From CAZOKZ01 sp964580585 (GTDB taxonomy: Bacteria > Sumerlaeota > Sumerlaeia > SLMS01 > JAHLLQ01), in contig CAZOKZ010000027.1 of assembly GCA_964580585.1 (NCBI GenBank), positions 1-56,873 on the forward strand: a stretch of 56,873 nucleotides of DNA, in the 5' to 3' direction. Below, one piece after another: positions 34,575-43,213 of this stretch. The notes beneath the pieces were generated by a model. The model was given only the letters and a program-made list of their open reading frames with translations. It had not been told where the DNA came from and made no database searches. Positions within the stretch are counted from its first letter, which is position 1, and every line of letters begins with the position of its first letter. The translations under genes and the position numbers were made by a program.

Positions 34575-34958
34575 ATGCGCCATAGAAAACATCGCACAAA
34601 ACTGAGCCGTCCGACTGGCCATCGCAAGGCATTGATGCGCAACCTGTCGCGCGCGCTGATCGAGCACGAACGCATTCGCACGACGGAAGCCAAGGCAAAA
34701 GCCCTGCGCCCGTTCATCGAAAAGATGATCACGCTCGGCAAAAAAGCTGAACTCCACAATCGTCGTCAGGCGTTCTCGGAAATCGGCAAAAAAGAAGCCG
34801 TTCACAAGCTGTTCGAGGAAATCGCTCCTCGTTTCAAAGAACGCCAGGGCGGTTACACTCGGATCATCCGTGACGGTCAACGTGCAGGCGATGGTTCCTG
34901 GATGGCGTACATCGAGTTCGTCGAACGCGCCAGCGAAGAAGCCGTTGTTGCGGAATAA
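34575..34958 (+). CDS. rplQ: 50S ribosomal protein bL17
   Basis: A 127-residue protein, last gene of the alpha block. It begins MRHRKHRTKLSRPTGHRKAL and has LIEHERIRTTEAKAKALRPF and the closing GGYTRIIRDGQRAGDGSWMAYIEF (in parts). A terminator follows 30 bases after the stop. Confidence 0.98.
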   Translation: MRHRKHRTKLSRPTGHRKALMRNLSRALIEHERIRTTEAKAKALRPFIEKMITLGKKAELHNRRQAFSEIGKKEAVHKLFEEIAPRFKERQGGYTRIIRDGQRAGDGSWMAYIEFVERASEEAVVAE

Positions 34959-34981
34959 TTCCCCCGCACTTTTCATCGCAT

Positions 34982-35022
34982 AAAAATCGCCAGCCTCCTT
35001 GTGAGGCTGGCTTCTATTTTTA
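34982..35022. terminator. Bidirectional terminator between rplQ and the ABC permease gene
   Basis: GCCAGCCTC-CTTGT-GAGGCTGGC at 34989-35011 is followed on the plus strand by TTCTATTTTT and on the minus strand by GATTTTTATG. It closes both the ribosomal cluster and the convergent purA-permease operon. Confidence 0.88.
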
Positions 35023-35048
35023 CCGTCGATGTCTGGGAATTTTTCTGA

Positions 35049-35885
35049 TTACAGCATGTCCAGAATTTCGCCCTGGTTGCGGCGCAGGAACGTGATGCCG
35101 ATCAGCGCCGAGGCGAAAGGAAGCAGGAACATGAGGTGAATTCCCATGCCGGGTTCCCAGGCATGGCCGGGCGAGCCAAAAATACGCTGGATCATCGAGA
35201 CGTAGGGGAGGACCGGATTCCATCGCAGCCAGTTCATGATCCATTCGGGTAAAATGGCCTTGTCGTAATAATAGACAATTGGCGTCAGCCAAAACCAGAA
35301 CTGGAGCGCGATGTTGACCAACTGGCCAATGTCGCGTAAAACGAGGTTCAGAACGCTGAGAACCATTCCGATCCCCATCGCGACGATGCCCAGAAGTATC
35401 ATAATCGGGAATACGAAGAAAAAGCTGGCGGGAAGCTGTATGCCCGCGATGAGCAGGAAAAATCCCAGGGCGATGATGCTGAACGAGTGCACCAGGAACG
35501 AATTGACCAGCACGCTGAGGTGCAGGACTTCGGGCGGCATGGCGAGTTTTTTGAGGAAATTGGCGTTTTCAATCAAGATCGATGTGTTGCGGTTGAGCAC
35601 TTCCGAGAAAAAAAACCACGGAATCATGCCCGATGTCAGATGGATGCCGTAATCGAGTGTTGTTCCCGAACCGACGCGGCTCTTCATCAGGTGAGAAAAT
35701 ACCAGAATGTAGATGGCGATCAGGACAATGGGGTGAACGACATTCCAGACGACGCCGAGGTTGGACCCGGCGTACCGCGATTTGAACTCTCGCCGCACCA
35801 GGAGCCAGAGCACCGGGGTAGCCCGGGCAAAGTCCTGGAGCGACGAGTCGTTCAGTTGATTATCGAGGGCGATTTTTTCCGCCAT
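35049..35885 (-). CDS. ABC-2 type transporter permease (polysaccharide export type)
   Basis: A 278-residue membrane protein with about six helices, of the Wzm/TagG/KpsM-like ABC-2 permease family. Typical segments are LWLLVRREFKSRYAGSNLG (the cytoplasmic start), the first helix AIYILVFSHLMKSR, and the FWFWLTPIVYYYDKA and NPVLPYVSMIQRI region near the end. Such permeases export O-antigen, capsule or teichoic-acid chains with a separate ATPase. That ATPase gene is not next to it here. It is 31 bases downstream of purA on the same strand. Confidence 0.9.
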   Translation of the reverse strand: MAEKIALDNQLNDSSLQDFARATPVLWLLVRREFKSRYAGSNLGVVWNVVHPIVLIAIYILVFSHLMKSRVGSGTTLDYGIHLTSGMIPWFFFSEVLNRNTSILIENANFLKKLAMPPEVLHLSVLVNSFLVHSFSIIALGFFLLIAGIQLPASFFFVFPIMILLGIVAMGIGMVLSVLNLVLRDIGQLVNIALQFWFWLTPIVYYYDKAILPEWIMNWLRWNPVLPYVSMIQRIFGSPGHAWEPGMGIHLMFLLPFASALIGITFLRRNQGEILDML

Positions 35886-35916
35886 GGCAATTCAGCCAAT
35901 CTGGAACGCGTGGGGA

Positions 35917-37209
35917 TCAGGCGCAGGTGGTTTGCTTGATGATTGTCGCATCGCGCGCGGGGCCGGTGCTGACCATCGTGATCGGCGTTTCCAGGTAGTG
36001 TTCCAGCTTGTTCAGATATTCGATGGCTTTTTCAGGTAACTCTTCCAGGTTTTTCAGCCCGGATGTGGACGATGCCCAACCTTTGGCTGTTGTATAGGCC
36101 GGTTTGGCGACCTTGGTTTGTTCCAGGTCGAAGGGAAGCAGGTTCGACGTCTCGCCCGATGGCATGTCGTAGTGCGTACAGATCGGAATCTCGCCGTAAG
36201 CATCCAATACGTCGAGTTTGGTGATGCAAAGATCGGTGCAGCCGCTGATTTGCAGTGAGCGACGAACAACCGGTGCGTCGAACCAACCGCAACGGCGCGG
36301 GCGGCCTGTGGTAGCGCCAAATTCGCCTCCGAATTTCCGCAACGTTTCGCCTTCCACACCGTGAAGTTCGGTGGGCAGGGGACCTTCGCCAACGCGGGTG
36401 GTGTAAGCTTTGACGATTCCAATAACGCGCGTGATGCTGGTCGGTGGAATTCCCAGGCCTGTGCATGCACCGCCCGGCGTTGGGCTCGAGGAAGTAACAA
36501 ACGGGTATGTCCCGTGATCGATGTCGAGCAACACGCCCTGGGCGCCTTCGCAGAGGACTTCTTTGCCCGCTTTGAGGGCATCGTTGACGACTGCGACGCT
36601 GTCGCACAGGAGAGGAACGACACGTTCCCGGCAGGCGAGAACTTCTTCCAGCGAGGATTCGAGATCGGGCGGTTCGACTTTGTAAACCGATGTCAGAATA
36701 TCCGAGTGTACCTTGGCAAGCTCGCGGTATTTTTGAGCGAACAGATCGGGGTAGCGGAAATCGCACAGGCGCAGGCCGATGCGGCGAGCCTTGTCTGCAT
36801 AGGCCAAGCCGATGCCGCGTTTGGTGGTGCCGATTTTTCCGGCGCCACGGGCTTCTTCGTAAGCGCCATCCATGATTTTGTGCAAAGGAAGGATCACATG
36901 GGCCTGTTCGCTGAGAAGCAGACGTTCCATGACATTGACGCCTTCTTTTTCCACGCCTTCCATTTCGCCGATCAGCGACATCACATCCACGACAACGCCG
37001 TTGCCGATCAGGCTTTTGACGCCGTCATGTAAAATGCCCGAAGGCATCATATGGAAGACGTACTTTTTGTCGCCAATGACCACCGTATGGCCGGCATTGC
37101 TGCCTCCCTGATAACGGGCTACCAGGTCGGATTGCGACGCGAGCACGTCCACAATCTTGCCTTTTCCTTCATCGCCCCATTGGCATCCGACAATAACCGT
37201 TGCTGGCAA
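35917..37209 (-). CDS. purA: Adenylosuccinate synthetase, probable TTG start
   Basis: Makes adenylosuccinate from IMP, Asp and GTP, the first committed step to AMP. The GTP loop GCQWGDEGKGKIVD is at the N-terminus, with GSNAGHTV, GTTKRGIGLAYADK, GAQGVLLDIDHGTYPFVTSS and GRPRRCGWFD further on. A TTG at 37209 gives 430 residues, the family length, starting PATVIVGCQWG. The frame is open to a GTG at 37302, which would add 31 unrelated residues. The permease gene follows in the same direction. Confidence 0.93.
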   Translation of the reverse strand: MPATVIVGCQWGDEGKGKIVDVLASQSDLVARYQGGSNAGHTVVIGDKKYVFHMMPSGILHDGVKSLIGNGVVVDVMSLIGEMEGVEKEGVNVMERLLLSEQAHVILPLHKIMDGAYEEARGAGKIGTTKRGIGLAYADKARRIGLRLCDFRYPDLFAQKYRELAKVHSDILTSVYKVEPPDLESSLEEVLACRERVVPLLCDSVAVVNDALKAGKEVLCEGAQGVLLDIDHGTYPFVTSSSPTPGGACTGLGIPPTSITRVIGIVKAYTTRVGEGPLPTELHGVEGETLRKFGGEFGATTGRPRRCGWFDAPVVRRSLQISGCTDLCITKLDVLDAYGEIPICTHYDMPSGETSNLLPFDLEQTKVAKPAYTTAKGWASSTSGLKNLEELPEKAIEYLNKLEHYLETPITMVSTGPARDATIIKQTTCA

Positions 37210-37337
37210 TGTTCCACTCGCTTTCGTATTGATGGTGTCGGGCGATTGTGCGCCCTCGTTCCGAAACCGTTTCCGAGCGTGATATTGGGGGAGATATGCC
37301 ACCCCGAACGGCTTTTATTGCAGACTTCCAGACAGCC

Positions 37338-37367
37338 GAATCGCCCCGGAAACTTCCGGGGCGATTC
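37338..37367. repeat. Strong hairpin upstream of purA
   Basis: GAATCGCCCCGGAA-AC-TTCCGGGGCGATTC forms a long, near-perfect stem between the acidic lipoprotein gene and purA. No T-run follows on the minus strand, so it may be a weak terminator, a processing site or a short dispersed palindrome. Confidence 0.7.
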
Positions 37368-37405
37368 AAAACGTTGCCCGACAACACGATCAAGTCGCCT
37401 TCAGG

Positions 37406-37942
37406 TTACTCTTTCGGGTTGTCCTTTTTCTCTTTGTCTTCCGCGTCTTCTTCGTCGTCGAATCCGAAATCCTCTTCTTCGTCGTCGAATCCGTAATCAT
37501 CGTCGAAGGACGAGAAATCGTCTTCATCTTCGTCTTCCAGCGGTTTGGCGCGGAAGAGGCGAACGGCAAGGAACACAGCGATCAGGATGACCAGGATGAC
37601 GATCACGATGGTGATCAGGCCGCCCATATTGCTGCCCTTGGACGATTTTTCGCTTTCGATCTTCTGGGCCTGGACTCCCGCAGCGTCTTGCAGGTTGCGG
37701 ACTTGGCGGGAGACTTCTTCCAGCATCTTGTCTTGATTTTCGATGGCGAAGCGCAGCTTGAGGTTTTCCTTCTTCATTTCCTCAACCTGAGCCACCAACT
37801 TCTCGGTGGTTGCCGAGACATCTTTGGTCAATTGCTCGCGATCGGTTTGAATTTGCTGTAATTGATCTTTGTCGCCACAACCGACAATAACCAACGCCAT
37901 TAATACAACCAGACTTACTATCATTCTTTGGATGGATTTCAC
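37406..37942 (-). CDS. Putative lipoprotein with coiled coil, membrane helix and acidic tail
   Basis: A 178-residue protein I do not recognise. A signal segment ends in a lipobox (IVGC, Cys22). Residues about 25-95 form a coiled coil (heptads with Leu, Val and Met), a second hydrophobic helix lies at about 108-131, and the last 45 residues are almost all Asp/Glu with two YGFDDEEEDFGFDDEED-like units. The start is GTG at 37942, preceded by AGGAGGAAG. If lipidated, the chain would be fixed in the membrane at two points, with the acidic tail on the cytoplasmic side. Function unknown. Confidence 0.7.
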   Translation of the reverse strand: MKSIQRMIVSLVVLMALVIVGCGDKDQLQQIQTDREQLTKDVSATTEKLVAQVEEMKKENLKLRFAIENQDKMLEEVSRQVRNLQDAAGVQAQKIESEKSSKGSNMGGLITIVIVILVILIAVFLAVRLFRAKPLEDEDEDDFSSFDDDYGFDDEEEDFGFDDEEDAEDKEKKDNPKE

Positions 37943-38124
37943 GCGGACTTCCTCCTGGACATAATGGACTTCTCAATTCGTCTCAACGCCAAGGCAAAAC
38001 CCTGAAGTAAAAGGTGTCAAGGGAGAACGTAATTCAAGGAATGCCTGTTGTTTTCCTCGGTCAAGACAGGAAAACTGTACGGTCTGATGGGAGCAATGGG
38101 CAACAGGAACCTGAACAAAAAAAA

Positions 38125-38200
<76 letters not shown>

Positions 38201-38495
38201 ACGAGAGGATTGTTGCTTCTTCAGCCGCAAAGCACCCTGCTTGCGAGTGGGAGAGCAGTGAACAAAAAGGCTTTGGGCGTGGCAAGGGAGAAATCGTTCC
38301 GGTGTTAAAAAAAACGCTATTTATTTCGCAGTACGAGAGAACTTTCCAGTTCATGGCGCTTTGCGTGTTGTTAGAGAACGCTTTTCCGTAACGTCGTGCT
38401 TGACGAATACGGGGTGGGTGCCCTTCGATGGCCACCCAAAAGGCGGAATCTGTTTCAAGCCGTGCCGCTCGATCATCCGAAAAGGCAATCCCCCC

Positions 38496-38591
38496 ATGCA
38501 TTTGATGGCCCTGATATTCATTGGAAACATGATTTTTTGGACGTTGGTGGTTTGGAAAATGGGTGCATTGGACCCGGATACAGATCGCTGA
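38496..38591 (+). CDS. Possible 31-residue membrane peptide
   Basis: Starting at 38496 the frame reads MHLMALIFIGNMIFWTLVVW and ends KMGALDPDTDR: one hydrophobic helix followed by a polar tail. The frame is open to 38361 with no membrane features. There is no good ribosome-binding site (the six bases before the ATG are C-rich), so this is a weak call made from composition only. Confidence 0.3.
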   Translation: MHLMALIFIGNMIFWTLVVWKMGALDPDTDR

Positions 38592-38610
38592 GTCTGCTTT
38601 TCTCGTAACG

Positions 38611-38656
38611 AAAAATGAAAAGCGGCACGCCCATCGAGCGTGCCGCTTTTGCTTTT
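38611..38656. terminator. Terminator after galT
   Basis: AAAAGCGGCACGC / GCGTGCCGCTTTT at 38618-38650 with a seven-base loop. On the minus strand it is followed by CATTTTTCG, suiting galT; on the plus strand GCTTTT follows, so it may work both ways. Confidence 0.85.
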
Positions 38657-38683
38657 GTGATGTTTGAGAGTGATCGGGCAAAA

Positions 38684-39742
38684 TCACCCGCTGTTGCGGC
38701 TGGGGAAAAATTCGTACTCGCCCGGGCCGTTAACATCATGAGGCAATTCGGCTTCGCGTAAAATGTCGGCGGCGTTTTCCGGCGGCACGGGATTGATGAA
38801 AAATCCCGTGCCCCACTCGAAGCCTGCCACGCGCGAAAGCGCAGGTAAAATCTCAATATGCCAGTGGCAATACGCGCTTGGGCCGGCGTCGTCCGGCGTG
38901 GTGCGCACAATCAGGTTGTAGGACGGATCGCCAAGCGCGCGTTGGAGTTTACGCAACGTGCCCTTGATGATTTCCGCCAGATCGAGCACCGCGTTTTTCG
39001 TGATATCGCTGAAAAATTGCTCGTGACGTTTGGGCAAAATCCATGTCTCAAACGGAAAGCGCGAGGCGTAGGGACAGAATGCGATAAAGGCGTCGTTTTC
39101 CATTACCACGCGGTCGCCATCTTTTTGTTCCTGATGCACCATGTCGCAGAAAACGCAACGCTCTTTGTACTCGAAATATTTGCGCGCCCCGTCGATTTCT
39201 TCCTGTACGTTTTTCGGAACAATGGGCAACGCAATGATTTGGCTGTGCGGGTGCCAGATCGAAGCTCCCGCTTGCGGTCCGTAGTTTTTGAAAATGAGCA
39301 CATAACGATAACGCGGGTCCTTGCGTAACTCCACCGATCGATCGCGAAACGCCCACAGGACTTCCTGCACCTGTTCTTCTTCCATGTCCGGCAATTGTTT
39401 GTCCGGTTCCGGCGATTCGATCACCACTTCGTGGCGCCCGATACCGTTCATCATGTCGTACATTCCCTCGCCGAACCGCTCGATGTTGCCGTCGGTGTCC
39501 AAGGCAGGAAACTTGTTGGGAATTACGCGCACCCACCAACCGGGTGTGTTGGGTGCCGTGCCAGGCGGACGGTAGGAAAGGACTTCTTTGGGCGTTTTAT
39601 CCTCGTTTCCTGGCAAAAACGGGTTGAAATCATCAACTTTGTTCGACGGAACCGGATTGACGAGCGACGATGGACGGTTGGCTCGTTCGGTCGAAATAAT
39701 CACCCATCGTCCAACAACGGGGTCTTTGCGTAATTCTGGCAT
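38684..39742 (-). CDS. galT: Galactose-1-phosphate uridylyltransferase, lacking the N-terminal zinc Cys pair
   Basis: A 352-residue HIT-superfamily enzyme of the Leloir pathway that exchanges UMP between UDP-glucose and galactose-1-phosphate. The catalytic segment is HPHSQ (164-168; His166 should be the nucleophile), and the second HIT-like domain has YCHWHIEILP. Where most GalT proteins read CPFCPGNEDKTP, this one reads NPFLPGNEDKTP (40-51), so both zinc Cys are gone; CVFC at 196-199 is a separate pair. No other Leloir gene is near. A related nucleotidyl-sugar transferase activity is possible. Confidence 0.9.
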   Translation of the reverse strand: MPELRKDPVVGRWVIISTERANRPSSLVNPVPSNKVDDFNPFLPGNEDKTPKEVLSYRPPGTAPNTPGWWVRVIPNKFPALDTDGNIERFGEGMYDMMNGIGRHEVVIESPEPDKQLPDMEEEQVQEVLWAFRDRSVELRKDPRYRYVLIFKNYGPQAGASIWHPHSQIIALPIVPKNVQEEIDGARKYFEYKERCVFCDMVHQEQKDGDRVVMENDAFIAFCPYASRFPFETWILPKRHEQFFSDITKNAVLDLAEIIKGTLRKLQRALGDPSYNLIVRTTPDDAGPSAYCHWHIEILPALSRVAGFEWGTGFFINPVPPENAADILREAELPHDVNGPGEYEFFPSRNSG

Positions 39743-39934
39743 TATATCGTTCCTGTGGGGGGACGGATTTTTCCGCTTTTCAGATGAACAGTCTCCACGC
39801 GAACGTCACTGGAGTTTGAGAACAACCGTACATTCAAGCCACGGAACGGTGCAAGAATGAAACCGTGGGAGGTTGCTCCAAAAATTGAGGTAAACGATTT
39901 GGGGGGAATCGGATGGGGCGGGGCCCGGTCCCCA

Positions 39935-40306
39935 TCATCCCGTGGTGTTCCAGTGATCGAGAATCTTCTGGAAATACTCGGCGTCTTCATCCTTGGGGGG
40001 CTGAAAATTGAAACCGAGATCGCAGTAGGCTGGTGCGTTTGGATCGGCGAGGATGTATTTGGCCCAGAAAATTTCCGCCTTCAGCGTCACACGGCGGGGG
40101 AGGAACGGCGTGGCGAACGTGATTTTTGAAATGAAGCGCATTTGATCGAGCATTTTGCATTCCTGCTCATTGAGTGCCGTGGTGCGAATACGCACCGACC
40201 TGTCCGACAACGCGAGCAGTTCCGCTTCGACCGTTCGGGGCGTGAACGTTTCGAGCGGATTGAAAATATTCAGCAATACTTCCAGCGTGATGTCTTTACG
40301 AGCCAT
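39935..40306 (-). CDS. Small PilZ-like protein
   Basis: A 123-residue protein with a fold pattern like a lone PilZ domain: PRTVEAELLALSDRSVRIR, a central RFISKITFATPF strand pair, VTLKAEIFWAKY, and the closing LGFNFQPPKDEDAEYF. The RxxxR and (D/N)xSxxG ligand motifs are not complete, so cyclic di-GMP binding is doubtful. The start at 40306 begins MARKDITLEVL; the longer frame to 40414 adds residues with no family pattern. It is isolated from other genes on its strand. Family call is tentative. Confidence 0.55.
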   Translation of the reverse strand: MARKDITLEVLLNIFNPLETFTPRTVEAELLALSDRSVRIRTTALNEQECKMLDQMRFISKITFATPFLPRRVTLKAEIFWAKYILADPNAPAYCDLGFNFQPPKDEDAEYFQKILDHWNTTG

Positions 40307-40685
40307 AGTTGATTCCGTGTTTTTCACGGGTTGGGGGAAATGGAATGGATGAAGGTAAATTATATTGGCGCGTACGCTGTGTTGGGTATGCGAAATTCCC
40401 CGCGTCACCGTCAACGATGTTTTGCAGGACGTTCTTGTATCTTCCTCCTATAGGGGTTTTTGTTCGAGGTTAGCGATGGGGCGTATCTCAACTTTGCTGC
40501 CAAAGATTAAAAGATTCACCACAAAGACACCCGCCATAGCCTTGGCGCAGGCGGGTGCCTTTGCGGTTTGGTTTTTCCTTCGTTTTGGGTACAAACTCAA
40601 GATGCGCCACCTGCGATGTTTTGCGATCTTCCGCGCTTGACAGTGTTCGGTGAGTTTGACTTCGCTGCACTGAACGTATTCCCCA
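40307..40685. other. Intergenic region with a degenerate hairpin repeat
   Basis: About 380 bases. At about 40515-40565 the sequence CACCACAAAGACACCCGCC is followed by the inverted GGCGGGTG, and the run recalls the ends of the elements at 14401 and 46685 in degraded form. No gene or clear promoter is seen. Confidence 0.4.
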
Positions 40686-41012
40686 ATGGTGAGGCAATCG
40701 ACGGTGCGGCGCTTGCGACTGATTCTCTGGACTTGTTTTTTTCTGACCGCCGTGGCGGGAGTTTTTGTTTTGTTGTTTTTGCCCGGTTTGACTGCTCGAA
40801 ACAATGCCCGTGCACAATACAAGCTTGCCCAGCAAGGGGTGGAAGAAATCCAGTCCACCAAATTTGAACTGGAAAACCGATTATCAGCCTTGCGGACGCA
40901 CGTCGATTCCGTCGAATTGGGAGCGCGTGTCGAATATCGGCTGATCAAGCCGGGCGAACGCATTGAATTGATCGAATCGGCTCCCGATGATCAGGCGGTT
41001 CTGCTGCCCTGA
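40686..41012 (+). CDS. FtsB/DivIC-like septum formation protein
   Basis: A 108-residue bitopic protein. A short basic cytoplasmic start is followed by one helix (about 12-33) and a coiled coil (about 38-75: AQYKLAQQGVEEIQSTKFELENRL), then LGARVEYRLIKPGERIELIE, which matches the (A/G)xxEYxLxKPGE motif of FtsB/DivIC. These proteins join FtsL and FtsQ at the division site. There is no strong ribosome-binding site. It is 24 bases before argJ. Confidence 0.8.
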   Translation: MVRQSTVRRLRLILWTCFFLTAVAGVFVLLFLPGLTARNNARAQYKLAQQGVEEIQSTKFELENRLSALRTHVDSVELGARVEYRLIKPGERIELIESAPDDQAVLLP

Positions 41013-41036
41013 TGTGACGGGGACAGGAGAAACGCG

Positions 41037-42224
41037 ATGGATTTTCCCAAAGGTTTTTGCGGCGGGGCTACCGCTGCTGGATTGAAGCCGTCCGATAAAC
41101 TCGATATGGGAGTTTTGGTGTCGGAAACGCCCTGCGTGGGAGCGGGCGTTTTTACGCGTAATCTGTTTCAGGGAGCCAACATTCCGTTTTGCCGAGAGGC
41201 CCTTGCCAAAGGCGCCGTGCGCGCGATCGTCGTGCATGCGGGCCAGGCAAATGCTTGCACCGGCGCGAAGGGTATCGCGGCGGCACAAAGCGTCATTGAC
41301 CGCGCTGCGAAACATCTCGGGTGCGAATCGTCGGAAATCGTTCTTGGCTCCACCGGTGTGATCGGCGTGTTGCCCGATACGAAAAAAATCTTCGGCGGGT
41401 TTGAAAAAATCTTCGCAGCCGACCTGACGCCTGAAGGCATTCAGCAGGTTGGCAAAGCCATGATGACCACCGATACGGTGCAAAAAACCGCGTCGGTTAA
41501 GTTCAAACTTGGCGGCAAAACGGTGACGATCCTTGGCCTGGCCAAAGGCGCAGGCATGATTCACCCGAACATGGGAACGATGCTCTCTTACATTGTCACC
41601 GACGCGGCGATTGCGCGCCCGGCGCTGCAACGCGCGGTTAAAGAATCCGCCGATGCGACATACAATTGCCTGACCGTGGATGGCGACACCTCGACCAGCG
41701 ATATGGTGGTGGTGCTGGCTAATGGCGCAGCGGAAAACAAGACCGTCAAAGGCAAGGATTCCGACTATCTGCTGTTTCAGAAAAAACTGAAGTCTGTCTG
41801 CGAGAGCCTTGCGCGGCAGATCGCCACCGATGGCGAAGGCGCCACGCGGCTTGTTACCGTGCGAGTGAAAAAAGCCGCTTCGCAGGCGGATGCGCATCGC
41901 GCCGCCATGGCGGTGGCTTCGTCCAACCTTGTCAAATGCGCAATATTTGGTCGCGACCCGAATTGGGGGCGTATCGCCGCTGCTCTGGGTTACAGCGGTG
42001 CCAAGTTCGATCCGAGCAACGTGACGATTATGCTTGGCGGCGTGAAAATTTTCACTCGTGGGACGGCACTTGATCATGATCGTCTGGCGCTGTCGCTTTA
42101 CTTGTCCGAAACGAAGGAAGTTGTGATCGACGCCGTGCTCAACGCAGGGACGGAGTCGTGTTCGGTCTGGACATGCGACTTCAGCCACGAATATGTGACG
42201 ATCAATGCGCATTACACAACATGA
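41037..42224 (+). CDS. argJ: Ornithine acetyltransferase / N-acetylglutamate synthase ArgJ
   Basis: A 395-residue enzyme of the cyclic arginine pathway that moves acetyl from N-acetylornithine to glutamate. The self-cleavage region is intact: KGAGMIHPNMGTML, with the Thr that becomes the N-terminal nucleophile of the beta chain. VFTRNLFQGANIPFCR, NCLTVDGDTSTSDM and FGRDPNWGRIAAALGYSG are also typical. GGACAGGAG precedes the ATG. Its last codons overlap the sulfotransferase start (ATGA). argH lies about 5 kb away on the other strand. Confidence 0.97.
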   Translation: MDFPKGFCGGATAAGLKPSDKLDMGVLVSETPCVGAGVFTRNLFQGANIPFCREALAKGAVRAIVVHAGQANACTGAKGIAAAQSVIDRAAKHLGCESSEIVLGSTGVIGVLPDTKKIFGGFEKIFAADLTPEGIQQVGKAMMTTDTVQKTASVKFKLGGKTVTILGLAKGAGMIHPNMGTMLSYIVTDAAIARPALQRAVKESADATYNCLTVDGDTSTSDMVVVLANGAAENKTVKGKDSDYLLFQKKLKSVCESLARQIATDGEGATRLVTVRVKKAASQADAHRAAMAVASSNLVKCAIFGRDPNWGRIAAALGYSGAKFDPSNVTIMLGGVKIFTRGTALDHDRLALSLYLSETKEVVIDAVLNAGTESCSVWTCDFSHEYVTINAHYTT

Positions 42225-43213
42225 GCGCAGCCGTTTCCGCGTCCACAGAACCTTTGTTTATTGTTGGTGCCGAACGCTCGGGCACCACGCTGTTGCGCCT
42301 CATGCTGGATGCGCATTCGGATATCTGTATTCCGCCTGAGTCGATTTTCTTCAACAAATTGGCGCTTAAATGGAGCCAATGTTCCGACATCTCGGAACGT
42401 TTGGATGAATTTGCGGACAACCTGTTTCGATGCTGCCGGAAATTTCAGGATTTTCATTTGGAAAAGAGTTGTGTCATTGAAGAGTTGCAGGCTTTACCGC
42501 GACCGCTTCTGTTTCCCGCTGCTATTGCTTCCGTTTATCGCCTTTACATGAAGCAAGATGCCCCCGTCGCACGAATCTGGGGCGATAAAAATCCTCTGAA
42601 TATTTCGGAAATCAAGTTCATCCACACGCATTTTCCTGACGCGCGGATCGTGCACATCATTCGCGATATTCGCGGTGTCTATCATTCGCTGAAGGAGCGC
42701 CAAATCAAGCAGAGCGCCGAGTGGAAAGGTTGGCGGGACGGCGTGTGGGGGATTTCTCAGAAATGGGCGTGGGTGGAACGCAACGCGCATCAATATGCCG
42801 ATGATCCGCGTTACCATGAACTGAAATACGAGACACTGGTTGCCAATCCCGAAACTGAACTGCGTCGTGTTTGTGAATTCCTCGGGATAGAATTTGAGCA
42901 ATCGATGCTTGAATATCATAAAAAGAGCGACATCTCTCAGCGAATTCACAGAAATGGCATCAATCATGAAAATATACGAAAACCTGTAACCGATGAGCGC
43001 ACAGGTGTTTGGCAGACGGGATTGTCACGAGGGGAAATCGAGGCGCTCGAAATTCTCAACCAACATGTGTTGACCAAGCTCGGTTATGCCTGTGTCGCGC
43101 AAGGCTTTCCCTGGCGTGGGGGGCTGCTGTTGATTGGTCACTTGTGGCGCGACCGAGAGGTGTTAATCCGGCGAGCGAAACGATTGCTTTTCGGAAACTC
43201 AGTTCGTGGATGA
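42221..43213 (+). CDS. PAPS-dependent sulfotransferase family protein
   Basis: A 330-residue protein with the 5'-phosphosulfate loop at the start (FIVGAERSGTTLLRLML, residues 13-29) and the later RIVHIIRDIRGVYHSLKER segment that matches the 3'-phosphate-binding motif. ELKYETLVANPETELRRVCEFLG is also characteristic. It would transfer sulfate from PAPS to a sugar, peptide or lipid; the acceptor is unknown. Its ATG overlaps the argJ stop, so it is coupled to it, which is an unusual pairing. Its 3' end overlaps the convergent coaBC by 15 bases. Confidence 0.88.
   Translation: MSAAVSASTEPLFIVGAERSGTTLLRLMLDAHSDICIPPESIFFNKLALKWSQCSDISERLDEFADNLFRCCRKFQDFHLEKSCVIEELQALPRPLLFPAAIASVYRLYMKQDAPVARIWGDKNPLNISEIKFIHTHFPDARIVHIIRDIRGVYHSLKERQIKQSAEWKGWRDGVWGISQKWAWVERNAHQYADDPRYHELKYETLVANPETELRRVCEFLGIEFEQSMLEYHKKSDISQRIHRNGINHENIRKPVTDERTGVWQTGLSRGEIEALEILNQHVLTKLGYACVAQGFPWRGGLLLIGHLWRDREVLIRRAKRLLFGNSVRG

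Larger units (their letters stand above)
38201..38683. other. Intergenic region between tRNA-Phe and galT
   Basis: About 480 bases with a possible 31-codon membrane peptide gene (38496-38591) and the galT terminator. The rest, immediately upstream of tRNA-Phe, should hold the tRNA promoter on the minus strand, but I could not pick out convincing hexamers. Confidence 0.4.

Noticed and set aside
37210..37302. A longer PurA starting at a GTG at 37302
   Set aside because: The extra 31 residues have no family counterpart; the TTG at 37209 gives the standard N-terminus. Some doubt remains because TTG starts are rare.
40498..40580. A third full ACCACGGA-type element
   Set aside because: Only one end (CACCACAAAGACAC) resembles the family, and the nearby hairpin GCCC/GGGC is short. 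It may be a decayed copy but cannot be supported.
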